This document shows, in pieces, positions 37,609 through 47,848 of a stretch of 64,000 bases of DNA. The stretch spans positions 186,001 to 250,000 of the forward strand of contig JAISSX010000057.1 of the NCBI GenBank assembly GCA_031272885.1, written 5' to 3'. This DNA comes from Bifidobacteriaceae bacterium. GTDB taxonomy: Bacteria > Actinomycetota > Actinomycetes > Actinomycetales > WQXJ01. The stretch's first letter is position 1. The number at the start of each line of letters is the position of its first letter. The translations under genes and the position numbers were made by a program. Under the pieces are notes generated by a model. It was not told the DNA's origin. It saw nothing but the letters and a program-made list of their open reading frames with translations, and did no database searches.

Positions 37609-38828
37609 GCAGCCACCGCGCTGGCCGCCATCACTTCCACTCCCACGGGGATGGCCGCCTCGTCGATGTCGAAATCCGCCTGGTGCAGGTCATGCACCGG
37701 GCCACCCGGTTCGTGGACGCCCAGGCGCATCAGGGCGCCCGGGATTTCCCGCACGTACCAGGCGAAGTCCTCGCCGCCCAGCGACTGTTCGGCCGTCAAC
37801 ACCTTGGCGTCGCCAAGGGTGGCCCGCGCGGCCACGTCCATCAGGCCGGCCACCGCCGGGTCGTTCTCCACTGGCGGCACACCGCGCTGGTGGTCAAGCT
37901 CCGTCTCCACGCCGTAGGGGGCGGCGATCTTCGGCACCGCCTCGGCCAGCACGTCCGCCGCCTGGTGCCATGACCTGACGTCGCCCACCCGCAGGGTGCC
38001 CTTCAGCACCGCCTTGCCGGGAATGGCGTTGTGGACCGAACCGGAATGCACCGAACCCCAAGTCAGGTTGACCACCGCCCGCGGGTCCAGGCGCCGGTCC
38101 AGAATGGCCGGCAACTGCACCACGATCTGCCCGGCGGCGTAAACCAGGTCCTGGGTCAGGTGGGGCCGCGAAGTGTGGCCACCGTCGCCCTTCACGGTGA
38201 TGGTCACCAGATCCGCCGCCGAGGTGATGGACCCGGCCCGGATCGCCACCGAGCCGGCGTCATAGCGCGGGTCACAGTGCAGCGCCACAATCCGGTCCAC
38301 GCCCTCCAATACACCCTCCGCGATCAGCTGTTGGGCGCCGGACGGTTGCACCTCTTCCGCCGGCTGGAAGATCAGCCGCACCGGCTTGGGCAGCTTGCCC
38401 TGCTTGTCCAGTTCGGCCAACACCAGGCCCACGCCCAACAGGATGGTGGTGTGGGCGTCGTGGCCGCAGGCGTGCGCCACGCCTTCCACCTGCGACTTCC
38501 AGGCCGTTTGGGTGGCGTCCAGCAGCGGCAGCGCATCCAGGTCCGCCCGCAGGCCGAAGCGCGGCTGGCCCGGTTCTGCCTTACCAATGTCACAAATCAG
38601 GCCGGTGCCCTTGAGCGGTACCGGGCTGAGGCCCACCTGGGCCAGGTGCTTCAACACCACGGACGTGGTACGGATCTCCTTGCGGGCAATCTCGGGGTGA
38701 CGGTGCAGGTCACGGCGCACCGAGATCAGGCGCGGGTTGATCGAGCCGGTTAAGGCCTGGATCAGCCGCACCATGTCGCGGGTCAGGGCGGAATGATCGT
38801 CCGAGATGGCAGGCACGGCGAATACCAT
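37605..38828 (-). CDS. M20 family amidohydrolase
   Basis: RRDLHRHPEIARKE; ACGHDAHTTILLGVG; GGEDFAWY. Confidence 0.93.
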   Translation of the reverse strand: MVFAVPAISDDHSALTRDMVRLIQALTGSINPRLISVRRDLHRHPEIARKEIRTTSVVLKHLAQVGLSPVPLKGTGLICDIGKAEPGQPRFGLRADLDALPLLDATQTAWKSQVEGVAHACGHDAHTTILLGVGLVLAELDKQGKLPKPVRLIFQPAEEVQPSGAQQLIAEGVLEGVDRIVALHCDPRYDAGSVAIRAGSITSAADLVTITVKGDGGHTSRPHLTQDLVYAAGQIVVQLPAILDRRLDPRAVVNLTWGSVHSGSVHNAIPGKAVLKGTLRVGDVRSWHQAADVLAEAVPKIAAPYGVETELDHQRGVPPVENDPAVAGLMDVAARATLGDAKVLTAEQSLGGEDFAWYVREIPGALMRLGVHEPGGPVHDLHQADFDIDEAAIPVGVEVMAASAVAA

Positions 38829-38840
38829 ACCGCGCCCCCT

Positions 38841-39965
38841 TTACAACCAGGCGGCCAGGCCGGCCTGGCGCAGCCGATCCGCCGCCGCCTTGACCTGCTG
38901 GGCGTGGGCCCGGGTGGTGACCAGCACGGCATCGCCCATGTCCACCACCACGGCGTCATCCAACCCCACCACCGCTACCGCCCGGCCGGTGGTGCGCACC
39001 ACCAGCGGGTCGCGGGCGTCGATGGCGAGCACCGGCGCGTCCCGCGGGCCGTCCGGTTCCAGCAACTGGGCCGCGTCAGCGGCCGCCTTGGGTAGTAGGC
39101 CGGCCAGCGAGGCGAAGTCACCCACGTCATCCCAGGTGAACCGGCCCGGCACGGTGGCCACCCCGCCGGCCGCCGCCACCGGTTCGGCGATGGCGTGGTC
39201 GATGGCGATCTTGGTCAGGCCGCCCCACAGGCGCTCGATGGCGTCCGCCGCCCCGGGCGTGTCCCAGGCGGCCGCCACCTCGCGCAGGCCGCGGTGCAGG
39301 TCGGGGTGAAGCTGCTCCAGGTGGCCCAACAGGACCTCGGCCCGGAAGACGAACATGCCGGCGTTCCAGCGGTAGCGCCCGGTGGCCAGGTATTGGGCGG
39401 CGGTGGCGGCATCGGGCTTCTCCACGAAGGCCGCCACCCGGTGGGCGTCCGGGGCGGCTGGGAGGCCCAGGGGATCCCCGGCCTCGATGTAGCCGAAAGC
39501 GGTGGACGGCCCGGCCGGGTCGATGCCGATGGTGGTGATGTAGCCCGCGCGGGCGGCCTCGACGGCTTGGGTGACGGCCTGGTCGAAGTCGGCTTGGCCC
39601 TCAATCACGTGATCGGCCGCGAACGAGCCCACCACCACGTCACCCTCCCGCCGGGCCAGCAGGGCGGCCGCCAGGCCGATGGCGGCCATCGAATCACGCG
39701 GCGCCGGTTCGGCCACCAAGTTGGCGGCCGGCAGGGCGGGCAGTTGGGCGGCCACGGCCGCGGCGTGCGGCCGGCCGGTAACCACCAGCAGACCGTCCTC
39801 GCCGGTCAGGGGGGCAAGGCGGTCCCAGGTCTGCTGTAACAGGGTGCGGCCCTGGCCGGTCAAGTCAAGCAGGAACTTGGGCCGGCCGGCCCGCGACAGC
39901 GGCCACAGCCGGGTGCCGGCCCCACCGGCGGGAATGACGGCCCGGAAGCCGGCCAACGGGCTCAC
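38841..39965 (-). CDS. mannose-1-phosphate guanylyltransferase
   Basis: AVIPAGGAGTRLWPLSRAGRPKFLLDLTG; GTG start overlapping upstream stop. Confidence 0.92.
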   Translation of the reverse strand: MSPLAGFRAVIPAGGAGTRLWPLSRAGRPKFLLDLTGQGRTLLQQTWDRLAPLTGEDGLLVVTGRPHAAAVAAQLPALPAANLVAEPAPRDSMAAIGLAAALLARREGDVVVGSFAADHVIEGQADFDQAVTQAVEAARAGYITTIGIDPAGPSTAFGYIEAGDPLGLPAAPDAHRVAAFVEKPDAATAAQYLATGRYRWNAGMFVFRAEVLLGHLEQLHPDLHRGLREVAAAWDTPGAADAIERLWGGLTKIAIDHAIAEPVAAAGGVATVPGRFTWDDVGDFASLAGLLPKAAADAAQLLEPDGPRDAPVLAIDARDPLVVRTTGRAVAVVGLDDAVVVDMGDAVLVTTRAHAQQVKAAADRLRQAGLAAWL

Positions 39966-40495
39966 AGCGCGTACTCCCCCACCAGACGCCAGCGCCGCGA
40001 GCCATCCAAGGCGCAAAGCCGCAGGTGGGTGGCCTGGAAGGTGGCGTCATAGGTGGCGTAGGCCTTCTGCGCCCGGTCCAGTACCGCGTCATCGACCTCC
40101 GCCGCCACCGTCAGGTGCGGCTTGTACGGGTAGCGCGACGGACGGCTGAGCGGCCCCTGTTTCAGGGCCCGCTCAAGGGCGCTGCACTGGGCCGCGCCAT
40201 CCTCCAGCTTGATGTACACCACGGGCGTGACCGGCCGGAACGTGCCCGAACCACGCAGGTGGATGGCGAACGAACCGCGGGCCGCCGCCACCGCGGAGAC
40301 GTGGGCCGCCACCTTGCGCACATCGGTGGCCGGCACCGCCATGGGCGGCACGATCGTGATATGGGGCCCGATGTCGTTGGCGTCCGGGTCGCCGAAACCG
40401 CGCCGGGCCGCCGCCAGTGGAGCCGACAACGGCTGGGGCACCATGATGGCCACCCCCACGTAGACCTGATCCGGGCCGAGGACGGGCAGTTTCAT
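39962..40495 (-). CDS. 2'-5' RNA ligase family (2H phosphoesterase) protein
   Basis: HITIVPP and PHLTVAAEV HxTx motifs. Confidence 0.85.
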   Translation of the reverse strand: MKLPVLGPDQVYVGVAIMVPQPLSAPLAAARRGFGDPDANDIGPHITIVPPMAVPATDVRKVAAHVSAVAAARGSFAIHLRGSGTFRPVTPVVYIKLEDGAAQCSALERALKQGPLSRPSRYPYKPHLTVAAEVDDAVLDRAQKAYATYDATFQATHLRLCALDGSRRWRLVGEYAL

Positions 40496-41511
40496 CGTGG
40501 CTCCGACACCCCGAACCGCTGGGCGATGCGGGCGTAGACCGGTGCGGCGATCTCCCTGGCCCGCCGGGCGCCATCGTCCAAAACGGCATCCAACTGAGCC
40601 GGGTCCGCCAAGAACTGGGCCGTCTTGTCGCGGAAAGGCCGCAGGGCCTCTACCACCACCTGGGCCAGGTCCACTTTCAGGTGGCCATACAGCTTGCCTT
40701 CATACTGAGCCACCAGTTGCTCGGGGGTTTGGCCGGTCAGGGCCGAATAGATCGACAGCAGGTTGGCGATACCCGGCTTGTTTTCCGGGTCCCAGGTGAT
40801 CTCACTGCCCGAGTCCGTCACGGCGGACTTGATCCGCTTGGTGATCACCTTCGGGTCATCCAACAACTCGATGATGCCGGACTCGTGGCCGGTCTTGGAC
40901 ATCTTGGCCGTGGGGTCCTGCAGGTCGAAAATCTTGGCGGTCGACTTGACGATGTAGGCCTCCGGCACCACCGCCGTGCCCTCCCCGAAGCGCGAGTTGA
41001 GGCGCTCCGCCAGGTTGCGAGACAGCTCCAGGTGCTGGCGCTGGTCCTCACCCACCGGCACCACGTGGGCGTCATACAGCAAAATGTCCGCCGCCATCAG
41101 CACTGGGTAGTCGAACAGGCCAACGGTGACGCCCTTCTCACCCAGTTTGGCGGACTTGTCCTTGAACTGGGTCATGCGGCCGGCCTCGCCGAAGCCGGTG
41201 ATGCAGTTGAGCAGCCAGGTCAACATGGCGTGTTCTGGCACCTGGGACTGGATGAACAGAATGGACCGCGCCGGGTCAACGCCGGCGGCCAGGAACTGGG
41301 CGGCGGTGGCCCGCACCCGCTGGCGCAAGGCTGCCGGATCTGGGGAGACGGTGAGGGCGTGCAGGTCAACCACCGAATAGACGCACTGGAAGGAGCTTTG
41401 CAGTTCAACCCACTGTTTCAGGGCGCCCAGATAGTTGCCTAGGTGGAGGGAGTCGGCAGTGGGCTGGATGCCGGAAAAGGCCCGTCGATTCTGTTCAGAC
41501 ACGCCTGCCAT
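40492..41511 (-). CDS. trpS: tryptophanyl-tRNA synthetase
   Basis: [28 protein letters not shown] (KMSKS-like). Confidence 0.97.
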   Translation of the reverse strand: MAGVSEQNRRAFSGIQPTADSLHLGNYLGALKQWVELQSSFQCVYSVVDLHALTVSPDPAALRQRVRATAAQFLAAGVDPARSILFIQSQVPEHAMLTWLLNCITGFGEAGRMTQFKDKSAKLGEKGVTVGLFDYPVLMAADILLYDAHVVPVGEDQRQHLELSRNLAERLNSRFGEGTAVVPEAYIVKSTAKIFDLQDPTAKMSKTGHESGIIELLDDPKVITKRIKSAVTDSGSEITWDPENKPGIANLLSIYSALTGQTPEQLVAQYEGKLYGHLKVDLAQVVVEALRPFRDKTAQFLADPAQLDAVLDDGARRAREIAAPVYARIAQRFGVSEPR

Positions 41512-41619
41512 TGTGACAGGTCGACCGGGCTTCGGCCGAATGGGATGGCTCTAGGCTTGGTTCTTGGGCTTGTCGCATGGACTTGTCCCCGCCCCTGACC
41601 ACACACCCAGGAGTTGAAC

Positions 41620-42846
41620 ATGGCCGCTGACCAACTGGAGTTCATCGAAGCCTGGACCCCTGAGACCGGGGCCGCCCGTGTCTTGGCCGGCTACGCCGAC
41701 CGGTTCGGTGGCCGGCCCGCCGGGGTGTGGGCTGCGCCGGGGCGGGTCAACATCATCGGCGAGCACACCGACTACAACGGCGGCCTGGCCTTCCCCATCG
41801 CCCTACCGCACTGCACCTACGTGGCGGTGGCGCCATCGGGCAATGAGGTAATTCGGTTGGCGTCCGCCCAAGCCGACGGTCTATGGCAGGTCGCTATGCC
41901 CGATGTCGCCCCCGGGGCCGCCGCTGTGGCCGGTTGGGGTTCGTACGTCGCTGGCACCGTCTGGGCGTTGCGCCGGCGGGGGCTGGCCGCGCCCGCTGTT
42001 GTAGGGTATGTCGACTCGTGTGTGCCGTTCGGCGCCGGGCTGTCCAGTTCCGCCGCCCTGGAGTGCGCCTTCGCGGCGGCCTGCCGCGACCTAGGCGAAC
42101 CGGGCTGGGCGGACACGCTGCCGGCGCGGCGGGTGATGGTGGAAGCCTGTATCGAGGCCGAGAACCAGATTGCCGGTGCCAACACCGGCGGCATGGACCA
42201 GTCCGCCTCGCTGCTGGCCGTGGCCGCCCACGCGCTGCTACTGGATTGCCGCTCAGGTGAAGCCCGGCCAGTGCCGTTCGACCTGGCGGCGGCCGGGTTG
42301 GAACTGCTGGTGATCGACACCCGGGCACCGCACCAGTTGAACGACGGCCAATACGCCGCCCGCCGCGCCACCTGCGAGGCCGCCGCCCAGGCTTTGGGTG
42401 TCGCGACCTTGCGCGAGGTGCCGCTGTCCGGGTTGTCCGCGGCGCTGGATGCGCTGGCCGGATTGCCCGATGGCCCGGTGGCGGTCAAGCGGGTGCGCCA
42501 CGTGGTGACCGAGATCGACCGGACGGCCAGGTTCGTGGACTTGCTGGAGGCCGGGCGGGTGCTGGAGGTTGGGCCGCTGCTGGACGCCTCGCATGAATCG
42601 CTGCGGGTGGACTACGAGGTGACCGTGCCACAACTGGACGTGGCGGTGGCGGCCGCCCGGGAGGCCGGGGCGCTGGGGGCGCGCATGACCGGCGGAGGTT
42701 TTGGCGGTTCGGCCATTGCCTTGATCCCGGCCGGCGCTGGGCGTCAGGTGGCTTCGGCCGTGGCTGGTGCGTTTGCCGCCGAGGGCTTCGGGGCGCCGGC
42801 CTTCCTGGGCGCGGTGCCGGCCGGCCCCGCCAGGCGCGTCGCCTAG
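41620..42846 (+). CDS. galK: galactokinase
   Basis: APGRVNIIGEHTDYNGGLAFP; GAGLSSSAALECA; GARMTGGGFGGSAIA. Confidence 0.96.
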   Translation: MAADQLEFIEAWTPETGAARVLAGYADRFGGRPAGVWAAPGRVNIIGEHTDYNGGLAFPIALPHCTYVAVAPSGNEVIRLASAQADGLWQVAMPDVAPGAAAVAGWGSYVAGTVWALRRRGLAAPAVVGYVDSCVPFGAGLSSSAALECAFAAACRDLGEPGWADTLPARRVMVEACIEAENQIAGANTGGMDQSASLLAVAAHALLLDCRSGEARPVPFDLAAAGLELLVIDTRAPHQLNDGQYAARRATCEAAAQALGVATLREVPLSGLSAALDALAGLPDGPVAVKRVRHVVTEIDRTARFVDLLEAGRVLEVGPLLDASHESLRVDYEVTVPQLDVAVAAAREAGALGARMTGGGFGGSAIALIPAGAGRQVASAVAGAFAAEGFGAPAFLGAVPAGPARRVA

Positions 42847-42858
42847 ATCCGGCCGCCC

Positions 42859-42884
42859 GTCATCCCGGGCTTGACCCGGGATCT
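42859..42884. repeat. intergenic palindromic repeat GTCATCCCGGGCTTGACCCGGGATCT
   Basis: CCCGGG-CTTGA-CCCGGG; matches the element inside clpX. Confidence 0.85.
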
Positions 42885-43620
42885 ACGGCCGCAACTCGAA
42901 GTTGATCGCCGCCACCCGCCCGGCGTCATCGAACCCCACCCGCATGATGGAGCCGTCCTCGAACGTACCCAGCAGGGCGCCATCGGGCGCCGTCTCTTGG
43001 GCAACGCAGTTGGTGGTGAGGAGCGACTGCGCCAACAAGCGGTGGTTCAGCGGGTAGGTCTGGATCAGGTGGGTCAGGGCATCGGCCACCGGCTTGGGCG
43101 CCACCGGGGCGAACACGAACTCTGGCAGGTCTCCTACCAGCACAAACGCCGCACCGCCGTCATACGGGCAGCGGTAGTAGCACCAGTCGCCGCTGGAACT
43201 GGCGGCCGCGATCGAGGCTATGACATGCCCATTGATCAGTTCATCCAGCGGCAGCATGGATTCGACCAGGTCAGGGATGGTGCCGTGTTGCCGCAGGGCA
43301 CCGTGGAAGGCCCTCACTCCCTGCAGCACCTGGTCCGGGTAGTTGTTGATGTTCTCGGTGCCCCACAGCCAAGTGTTGGACACCTCCGATTCGCTGCCCA
43401 GGAATTGGATGGTGTAGACCTGCTCGCCGAACGAGATGGTGCCCTCACCGAAGTCAGCCCACCAGCGTGGTTCGCTCAGGATCAGGTCACCGAAGGCGCG
43501 TTGGTGCAGCAAAGCGGGCCCCAGGTAGCGCGAAGCCAGGTCGATCAACGCCTGGGAGTGTGCCGGGGGGGCGGCCGGCGGCGCCGTCTTATTCGTCTTG
43601 CCTCGACCGAAGAGGCCCAT
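42883..43620 (-). CDS. DUF6882-like hypothetical protein
   Basis: MGLFGRGK...DLASRYLGPALLHQRAFGDLI...YTIQFLGSESEVSNTWLWGTENIN. Confidence 0.7.
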   Translation of the reverse strand: MGLFGRGKTNKTAPPAAPPAHSQALIDLASRYLGPALLHQRAFGDLILSEPRWWADFGEGTISFGEQVYTIQFLGSESEVSNTWLWGTENINNYPDQVLQGVRAFHGALRQHGTIPDLVESMLPLDELINGHVIASIAAASSSGDWCYYRCPYDGGAAFVLVGDLPEFVFAPVAPKPVADALTHLIQTYPLNHRLLAQSLLTTNCVAQETAPDGALLGTFEDGSIMRVGFDDAGRVAAINFELRP

Positions 43621-43657
43621 GCGGCTAGTTTCCTCGTAAACCGCCCACCAGCGCAAA

Positions 43658-44360
43658 CTAAGAGGGGATGGCCGGACGGACGCGGGCGGGTTTGGACCCC
43701 CAAGAGCCATCCCTCTGACGCAGTTCCCGGGGGAACCAGGCGCGGCCCAAACCCTCAACCGGGGTTGGCTCCGGCGCCAACTCCACCAAACGGCCCGCCT
43801 GGCTGTCACTCACCCGCCAAGCCGCCGGCGCGTTGTCCAACCGCTCCTGCACCAGCGGCAGGTAGCCGCCCCCAAACCACACCCACCAAGTCGGCTTGGG
43901 CGTCAACCCCAATAGACCGACCCGCCCCACGTAGGGCCGTTGCTTCTGCTTGTCCCCGGACCGCCACGCCAGGTGCTGCCCAGCATAGGTCCTGTCCCCC
44001 ACCACTTCGGCCGTGGCATACAGAGCCGGGACCCCATCAGCCACCGCCACAAAGAACCGCCGCAACGCATCCCGCCAAGCCGGATCACGAAACGAATCAC
44101 CTAGGAACCGCAAGCCCAGGTTCCACAACCGAGGTCTCATACGCCACCCAAGTGGCGTCCCCAGCCTCACCGGCCACTTCTTCAGGGACGTCCTCAACCC
44201 CAACTTCGAGGGGGCCGCCGAACAAGCCCAACAGGTCGCCATCGGGCACCGCCCGCTCCAACTGCTCAGGCGTAAGGGCCTTCGACCCAACTACCAGCAG
44301 GTCAATCGACAATCGGACCCACCTCCCATCCATCGACCAGTCCCAGCTTGGCCCGGCCAA
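43658..44360 (-). pseudogene. hypothetical gene apparently split by a frameshift (two overlapping frames)
   Basis: ORF 44097-44360 (RLSIDLLVVGSKALTPEQL...ATWVAYET) and ORF 43658-44290 (RFLGDSFRDPAWRDALRRFFVAVADGVPALYATAEVVGDRTYAG...) look like consecutive halves of one protein. Confidence 0.45.
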
Positions 44361-44451
44361 ACGCCTGGGGTACCGCCGGCTGCGCCGGCGTCAAGGTGTC
44401 TGGGGGCCAAGCCACCACTCCCCGAGCCTACCGGGCGGACAACGGCCCCTT

Positions 44452-44842
44452 GGGTAGAGACTTGTTGCCATCTGGAGGCCCCATCCTGCCCTTGGGTAGA
44501 GACTTGTTGCAGATTTTCGGGCCTGGAAGTGCAACAGCTCTCTACCCGAGGCCCCGATCAGGTGCCGCCGGTGCAACAACTCTCTACCCGGCGATCGTTC
44601 TAGGCCAAGGCGGCGCAGCAACTCTCTACCCCGGTGCCCGATGGCGTCCGCCCCGGCGATCCGGAGAGACTTCCGGTAGTCAACCAGGCCGAAAACGGCG
44701 ATCCGGAGAGACTTTCGGTAGCCCAAGAGCCGCTCATGGCCGATCCGGAGAGAGTTCCGGTAGTTCTGGAGCCTGAAAACTGCAGCAAGTCTCTCCGGAC
44801 CGTTCAAACGGGTCCAGGAACTACCGAAAGTCTCTCCGCATC
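44452..44842. repeat. array of ten ~17-24 nt modular repeat units, mixed orientation, ~42-bp phasing
   Basis: Forward 44452,44494,44658,44700,44742; reverse 44531,44573,44615,44782,44819; see findings. Confidence 0.92.
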
Positions 44843-44959
44843 GAAGTTGGGGTGCGGTTGACCCCAGGGGATCAATCGGCAAGGTCGGTGTCGCCAGGTC
44901 CCATGGCGTGACGACGCTCAGGACATAGGATTTGGTCACTCGATCCCCGGGAGTCACCG

Positions 44960-46471
44960 ATGCGCTATCCCCAGCCGGCTCGCCCTGTTGCCACCTTCAC
45001 CGTTGTAGCCCTCGCAACTGCCCTTGCAGTAGCCGGTTGCAGCAAAGACACCACTGATGACGCTGCCTCTAGCCCAACGGCCAGTTCAGCGTCGGCCTCG
45101 CCCAATCCGTCCACCGCTGCCACTACCGTGGAGCCGCCGGCCAGCCCAACCGGAGCGGCACCATCGGCCACCGACACGGGAACCGCCACCACCGAGCAAG
45201 AGGCGACCTTAACCCAAACCCCTGCCACCACCTTCGAGGACACCTACGAAGTGCTGTGGACCAGCGATGAGACGTTCACTGCCATGAGCCGGTCGGCCTA
45301 CCTCAGTGGTGAGCACATCGTGATCACCGGTCAGGACTTCTCGTTCCGAGTGTTGGACGCGGACACGGGGGAAACCCTGTGGGGTGAGGAAGCCAGTTGC
45401 TACGGCGAACACTGGGGCTACAGAGTCTGCCTGGACGGAGAGCCGTCCGGAAGGCGTGTCCGGCTGTTGGATCCCCAGACCGGCGAGCAAGCAGGCAGCC
45501 TTGACACTGCGGCCTTGGGTCAACTGGTCTGGGTGATAGCCACCAACGACCAGGGCATCCTGGTGGGCGGTGGCAGTGAGAACGCCACGCCCGGCGAACC
45601 CGTCACGGTCGCCTTCTACACTGGGCCTGGCCCTCTGGCCTGGACAGCGACCATGCCGATGTACTCCGGCTACTTGATGCCATACGTGCAGGTGGCCGGC
45701 AAACTGGTGTCCGGCTATGACCAGCACACCACCGTGCTTGACCTGGCCACCGGCCAGGTGGAGGAATACGACGACCCGGCCATGACATGGGCGCCAGCAA
45801 CGGGCGAAGAACGCTACGCCTATGAGGAGCCGGAGGTCTGGGTGCTAGATGACGCAGTTGTGCTGGGCGCCACGGCCGACGCCCAGTTCGGCCCGGTTCA
45901 CTTCCTGCCCACGCCGCATCCCCTGGTCAGCTTCTATGGCTCAAGGCCGGACAACCTGGCGTTGGGCCGTTCGGCCGACGGCATTGTGGCAATCGGGCCC
46001 GATGGCGCCACCGTCTGGACGGCACCGGTACTGGCTGCGGCAGACCCGGCTGGGTCTACGGTTCTGGGAACCTGGGACGAGGCCGGCACGGTGGTAGTGG
46101 TGGACCAAGACACCGGGGAGATGGCGGCATTGAGCCTGGCCGATGGCGCCACCCAGTGGCAGGTCTCTCTCACCGATTTACTCCCGGGCGGCTTCGCCAA
46201 TTCGGTCGAGTACCTTGACGGCCAAACAGTCGCGGTGGATACCGGCAACACCGAGACCACTGGCATGGGGCACTACGCCTACCTGGCCTTTAATGCTGCC
46301 GACGGCTCCCTGCAGTGGGCCCTCACCGATGCCGTCGATGGCGAATGGAGTTGGTCCTTCTTCGGTGAGGCCAGCAGTTGCGACTCCCTAGGCTCGGTGG
46401 CGGATCCGATCATTCTGTGTTGGGACGTGTCTGAACAAGGCAACCCTGCCCGGGTAGTGCCCAGGGCTTGA
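44960..46471 (+). CDS. lipoprotein with PQQ/WD-like beta-propeller repeats
   Basis: LAVAGCSKDTTDD lipobox; repeated VLDADTGETLWGEE / VVVDQDTGEMAALSLADGATQW motifs. Confidence 0.85.
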   Translation: MRYPQPARPVATFTVVALATALAVAGCSKDTTDDAASSPTASSASASPNPSTAATTVEPPASPTGAAPSATDTGTATTEQEATLTQTPATTFEDTYEVLWTSDETFTAMSRSAYLSGEHIVITGQDFSFRVLDADTGETLWGEEASCYGEHWGYRVCLDGEPSGRRVRLLDPQTGEQAGSLDTAALGQLVWVIATNDQGILVGGGSENATPGEPVTVAFYTGPGPLAWTATMPMYSGYLMPYVQVAGKLVSGYDQHTTVLDLATGQVEEYDDPAMTWAPATGEERYAYEEPEVWVLDDAVVLGATADAQFGPVHFLPTPHPLVSFYGSRPDNLALGRSADGIVAIGPDGATVWTAPVLAAADPAGSTVLGTWDEAGTVVVVDQDTGEMAALSLADGATQWQVSLTDLLPGGFANSVEYLDGQTVAVDTGNTETTGMGHYAYLAFNAADGSLQWALTDAVDGEWSWSFFGEASSCDSLGSVADPIILCWDVSEQGNPARVVPRA

Positions 46472-46532
46472 TCGCCCCCGTACCGCCCAAGCCCGTACAG
46501 TAGTAAGCACCCCCACTCCCAGGAGGCCGCCG

Positions 46533-47381
46533 ATGGCGCGCAAGTTGTTTTGCGAGTGGTCCCCGCTGACCTACCGCATCTCGGTGGCCAAGGGCTGCCT
46601 GGTGCGGCGGCTGCGTGATGCCGCCAGCCGAACCGATTTCGCCTCCCAGCGCCAGCCGGACCAGCCCCTGCCCATTTTGGTCTACGAGCACCAGTCGCTG
46701 ATCCGGCGCCAACTGGCCGGTGTCGACATGGACCTCCAAGAGGGCAAGGCCATCAACCTGGCTCTGGCCGCGCCCAAGGTCAACGGCATCATGCTGCGCC
46801 CCGGCCAAACCCTGTCGTTCTGGCGGCTGATCGGCCGGCACGGCGCCAAGGACGGCTACCAGCTTGGCCTGACAATTGGCCCCGGTGGCCCGGACAAGGA
46901 CATCGGCGGCGGCATGTGCCAGTTCACCAATCTGTTGCATTGGCTGGTGCTGCACTCGCCCCTTACCGTGGCCGAATACCACCACCACAATTCGGTTGAC
47001 CTGTTCCCGGACTTCGACCGCCACGTGCCCTTCGGCGTGGGCACCTCAATCGCCTACAACTACGTGGACTACCGCGTCACCAACCCAACCGACGCCACCT
47101 TCCAGTTCCTGGTCCATACCACCGACACCCACCTGGTGGGTGAGTTAAGAACAGAGACCGAACTGCCGCACACCTACCAAGTCGAGGAGCGCGAGGCCCG
47201 CTTCGTCCGCTGTCCCGATGGCGTCCACCGCCGCAACGCGGTCTACCGGGTGACCACCGACCGGGCCAGCGGCACCACCATCAAGGAAGAACTGGTGGCC
47301 CAAGCCGACGCCAAGATCATGTATGACGAAGCCCTGGTCGCCGTCCCCATCATTGAGGCCGATGCCGTCCCATCCAAGTAG
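46533..47381 (+). CDS. VanW family protein
   Basis: LRPGQTLSFWRLIGRHGAKDGYQLGLTI...GGGMCQFTNLLHWLVLHSPLTVAEYHHHNSVDLFPD. Confidence 0.92.
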   Translation: MARKLFCEWSPLTYRISVAKGCLVRRLRDAASRTDFASQRQPDQPLPILVYEHQSLIRRQLAGVDMDLQEGKAINLALAAPKVNGIMLRPGQTLSFWRLIGRHGAKDGYQLGLTIGPGGPDKDIGGGMCQFTNLLHWLVLHSPLTVAEYHHHNSVDLFPDFDRHVPFGVGTSIAYNYVDYRVTNPTDATFQFLVHTTDTHLVGELRTETELPHTYQVEEREARFVRCPDGVHRRNAVYRVTTDRASGTTIKEELVAQADAKIMYDEALVAVPIIEADAVPSK

Positions 47382-47578
47382 GCCCATCACTGCCATTTTG
47401 GGGCCCTGACCAGTCGATTCACTTACAGTGTCAGTGGTCAGGTCTAACGTCAGTTGCGAGAGCCTCCCCATCCACACAGGGGCTTCTGCGCCCCTGTTCA
47501 ACCTCACAGGAGGATGTCATGGCTCCAACTCTTGCCGCCGTCGGTGCTGCACCGAAAGCCCGGTGCTACACTTCAGAC

Positions 47579-47848
47579 ATGCCCACCGCACGGCCCCGCC
47601 ACACCATCACGGAGACGCCGCACATCGCCGCCATCTTGGACCGGGCGGCGGTCAAGTGGCCCGAGTTGGCGGATCGACGTGCCCGGTTGCTGCACAAGCT
47701 GCTTGACCAGGCCGATGCCACTCTCATGGCCGAACAAGAAGCGGAACTGGCTGAGTACCGCGCCCTGGTCCAAAGGCTGGCTGGTTCAATGCCCGGCGTT
47801 TGGCCCGAAGGCGCCATCGAGTCTCTCCATGATGAGTGGCCGGAATGA
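47579..47848 (+). CDS. putative antitoxin of VapBC-like pair
   Basis: 90-aa ORF directly upstream of PIN gene with ATGA overlap; ITETPHIAAILDRAAVKWPE. Confidence 0.6.
   Translation: MPTARPRHTITETPHIAAILDRAAVKWPELADRRARLLHKLLDQADATLMAEQEAELAEYRALVQRLAGSMPGVWPEGAIESLHDEWPE

Noticed and set aside
44452-44842. 42-bp-phased repeats as a CRISPR array
   Set aside because: Units occur in both orientations, vary in sequence, spacers are 17-25 nt and no cas genes are present
44391-44957. Minus-strand ORF of 188 aa with 14-aa repeats (YRKSLRI...)
   Set aside because: Repeats arise from DNA-level 42-bp units of mixed orientation; comparable repeat ORFs exist in other frames, so protein coding is not supported
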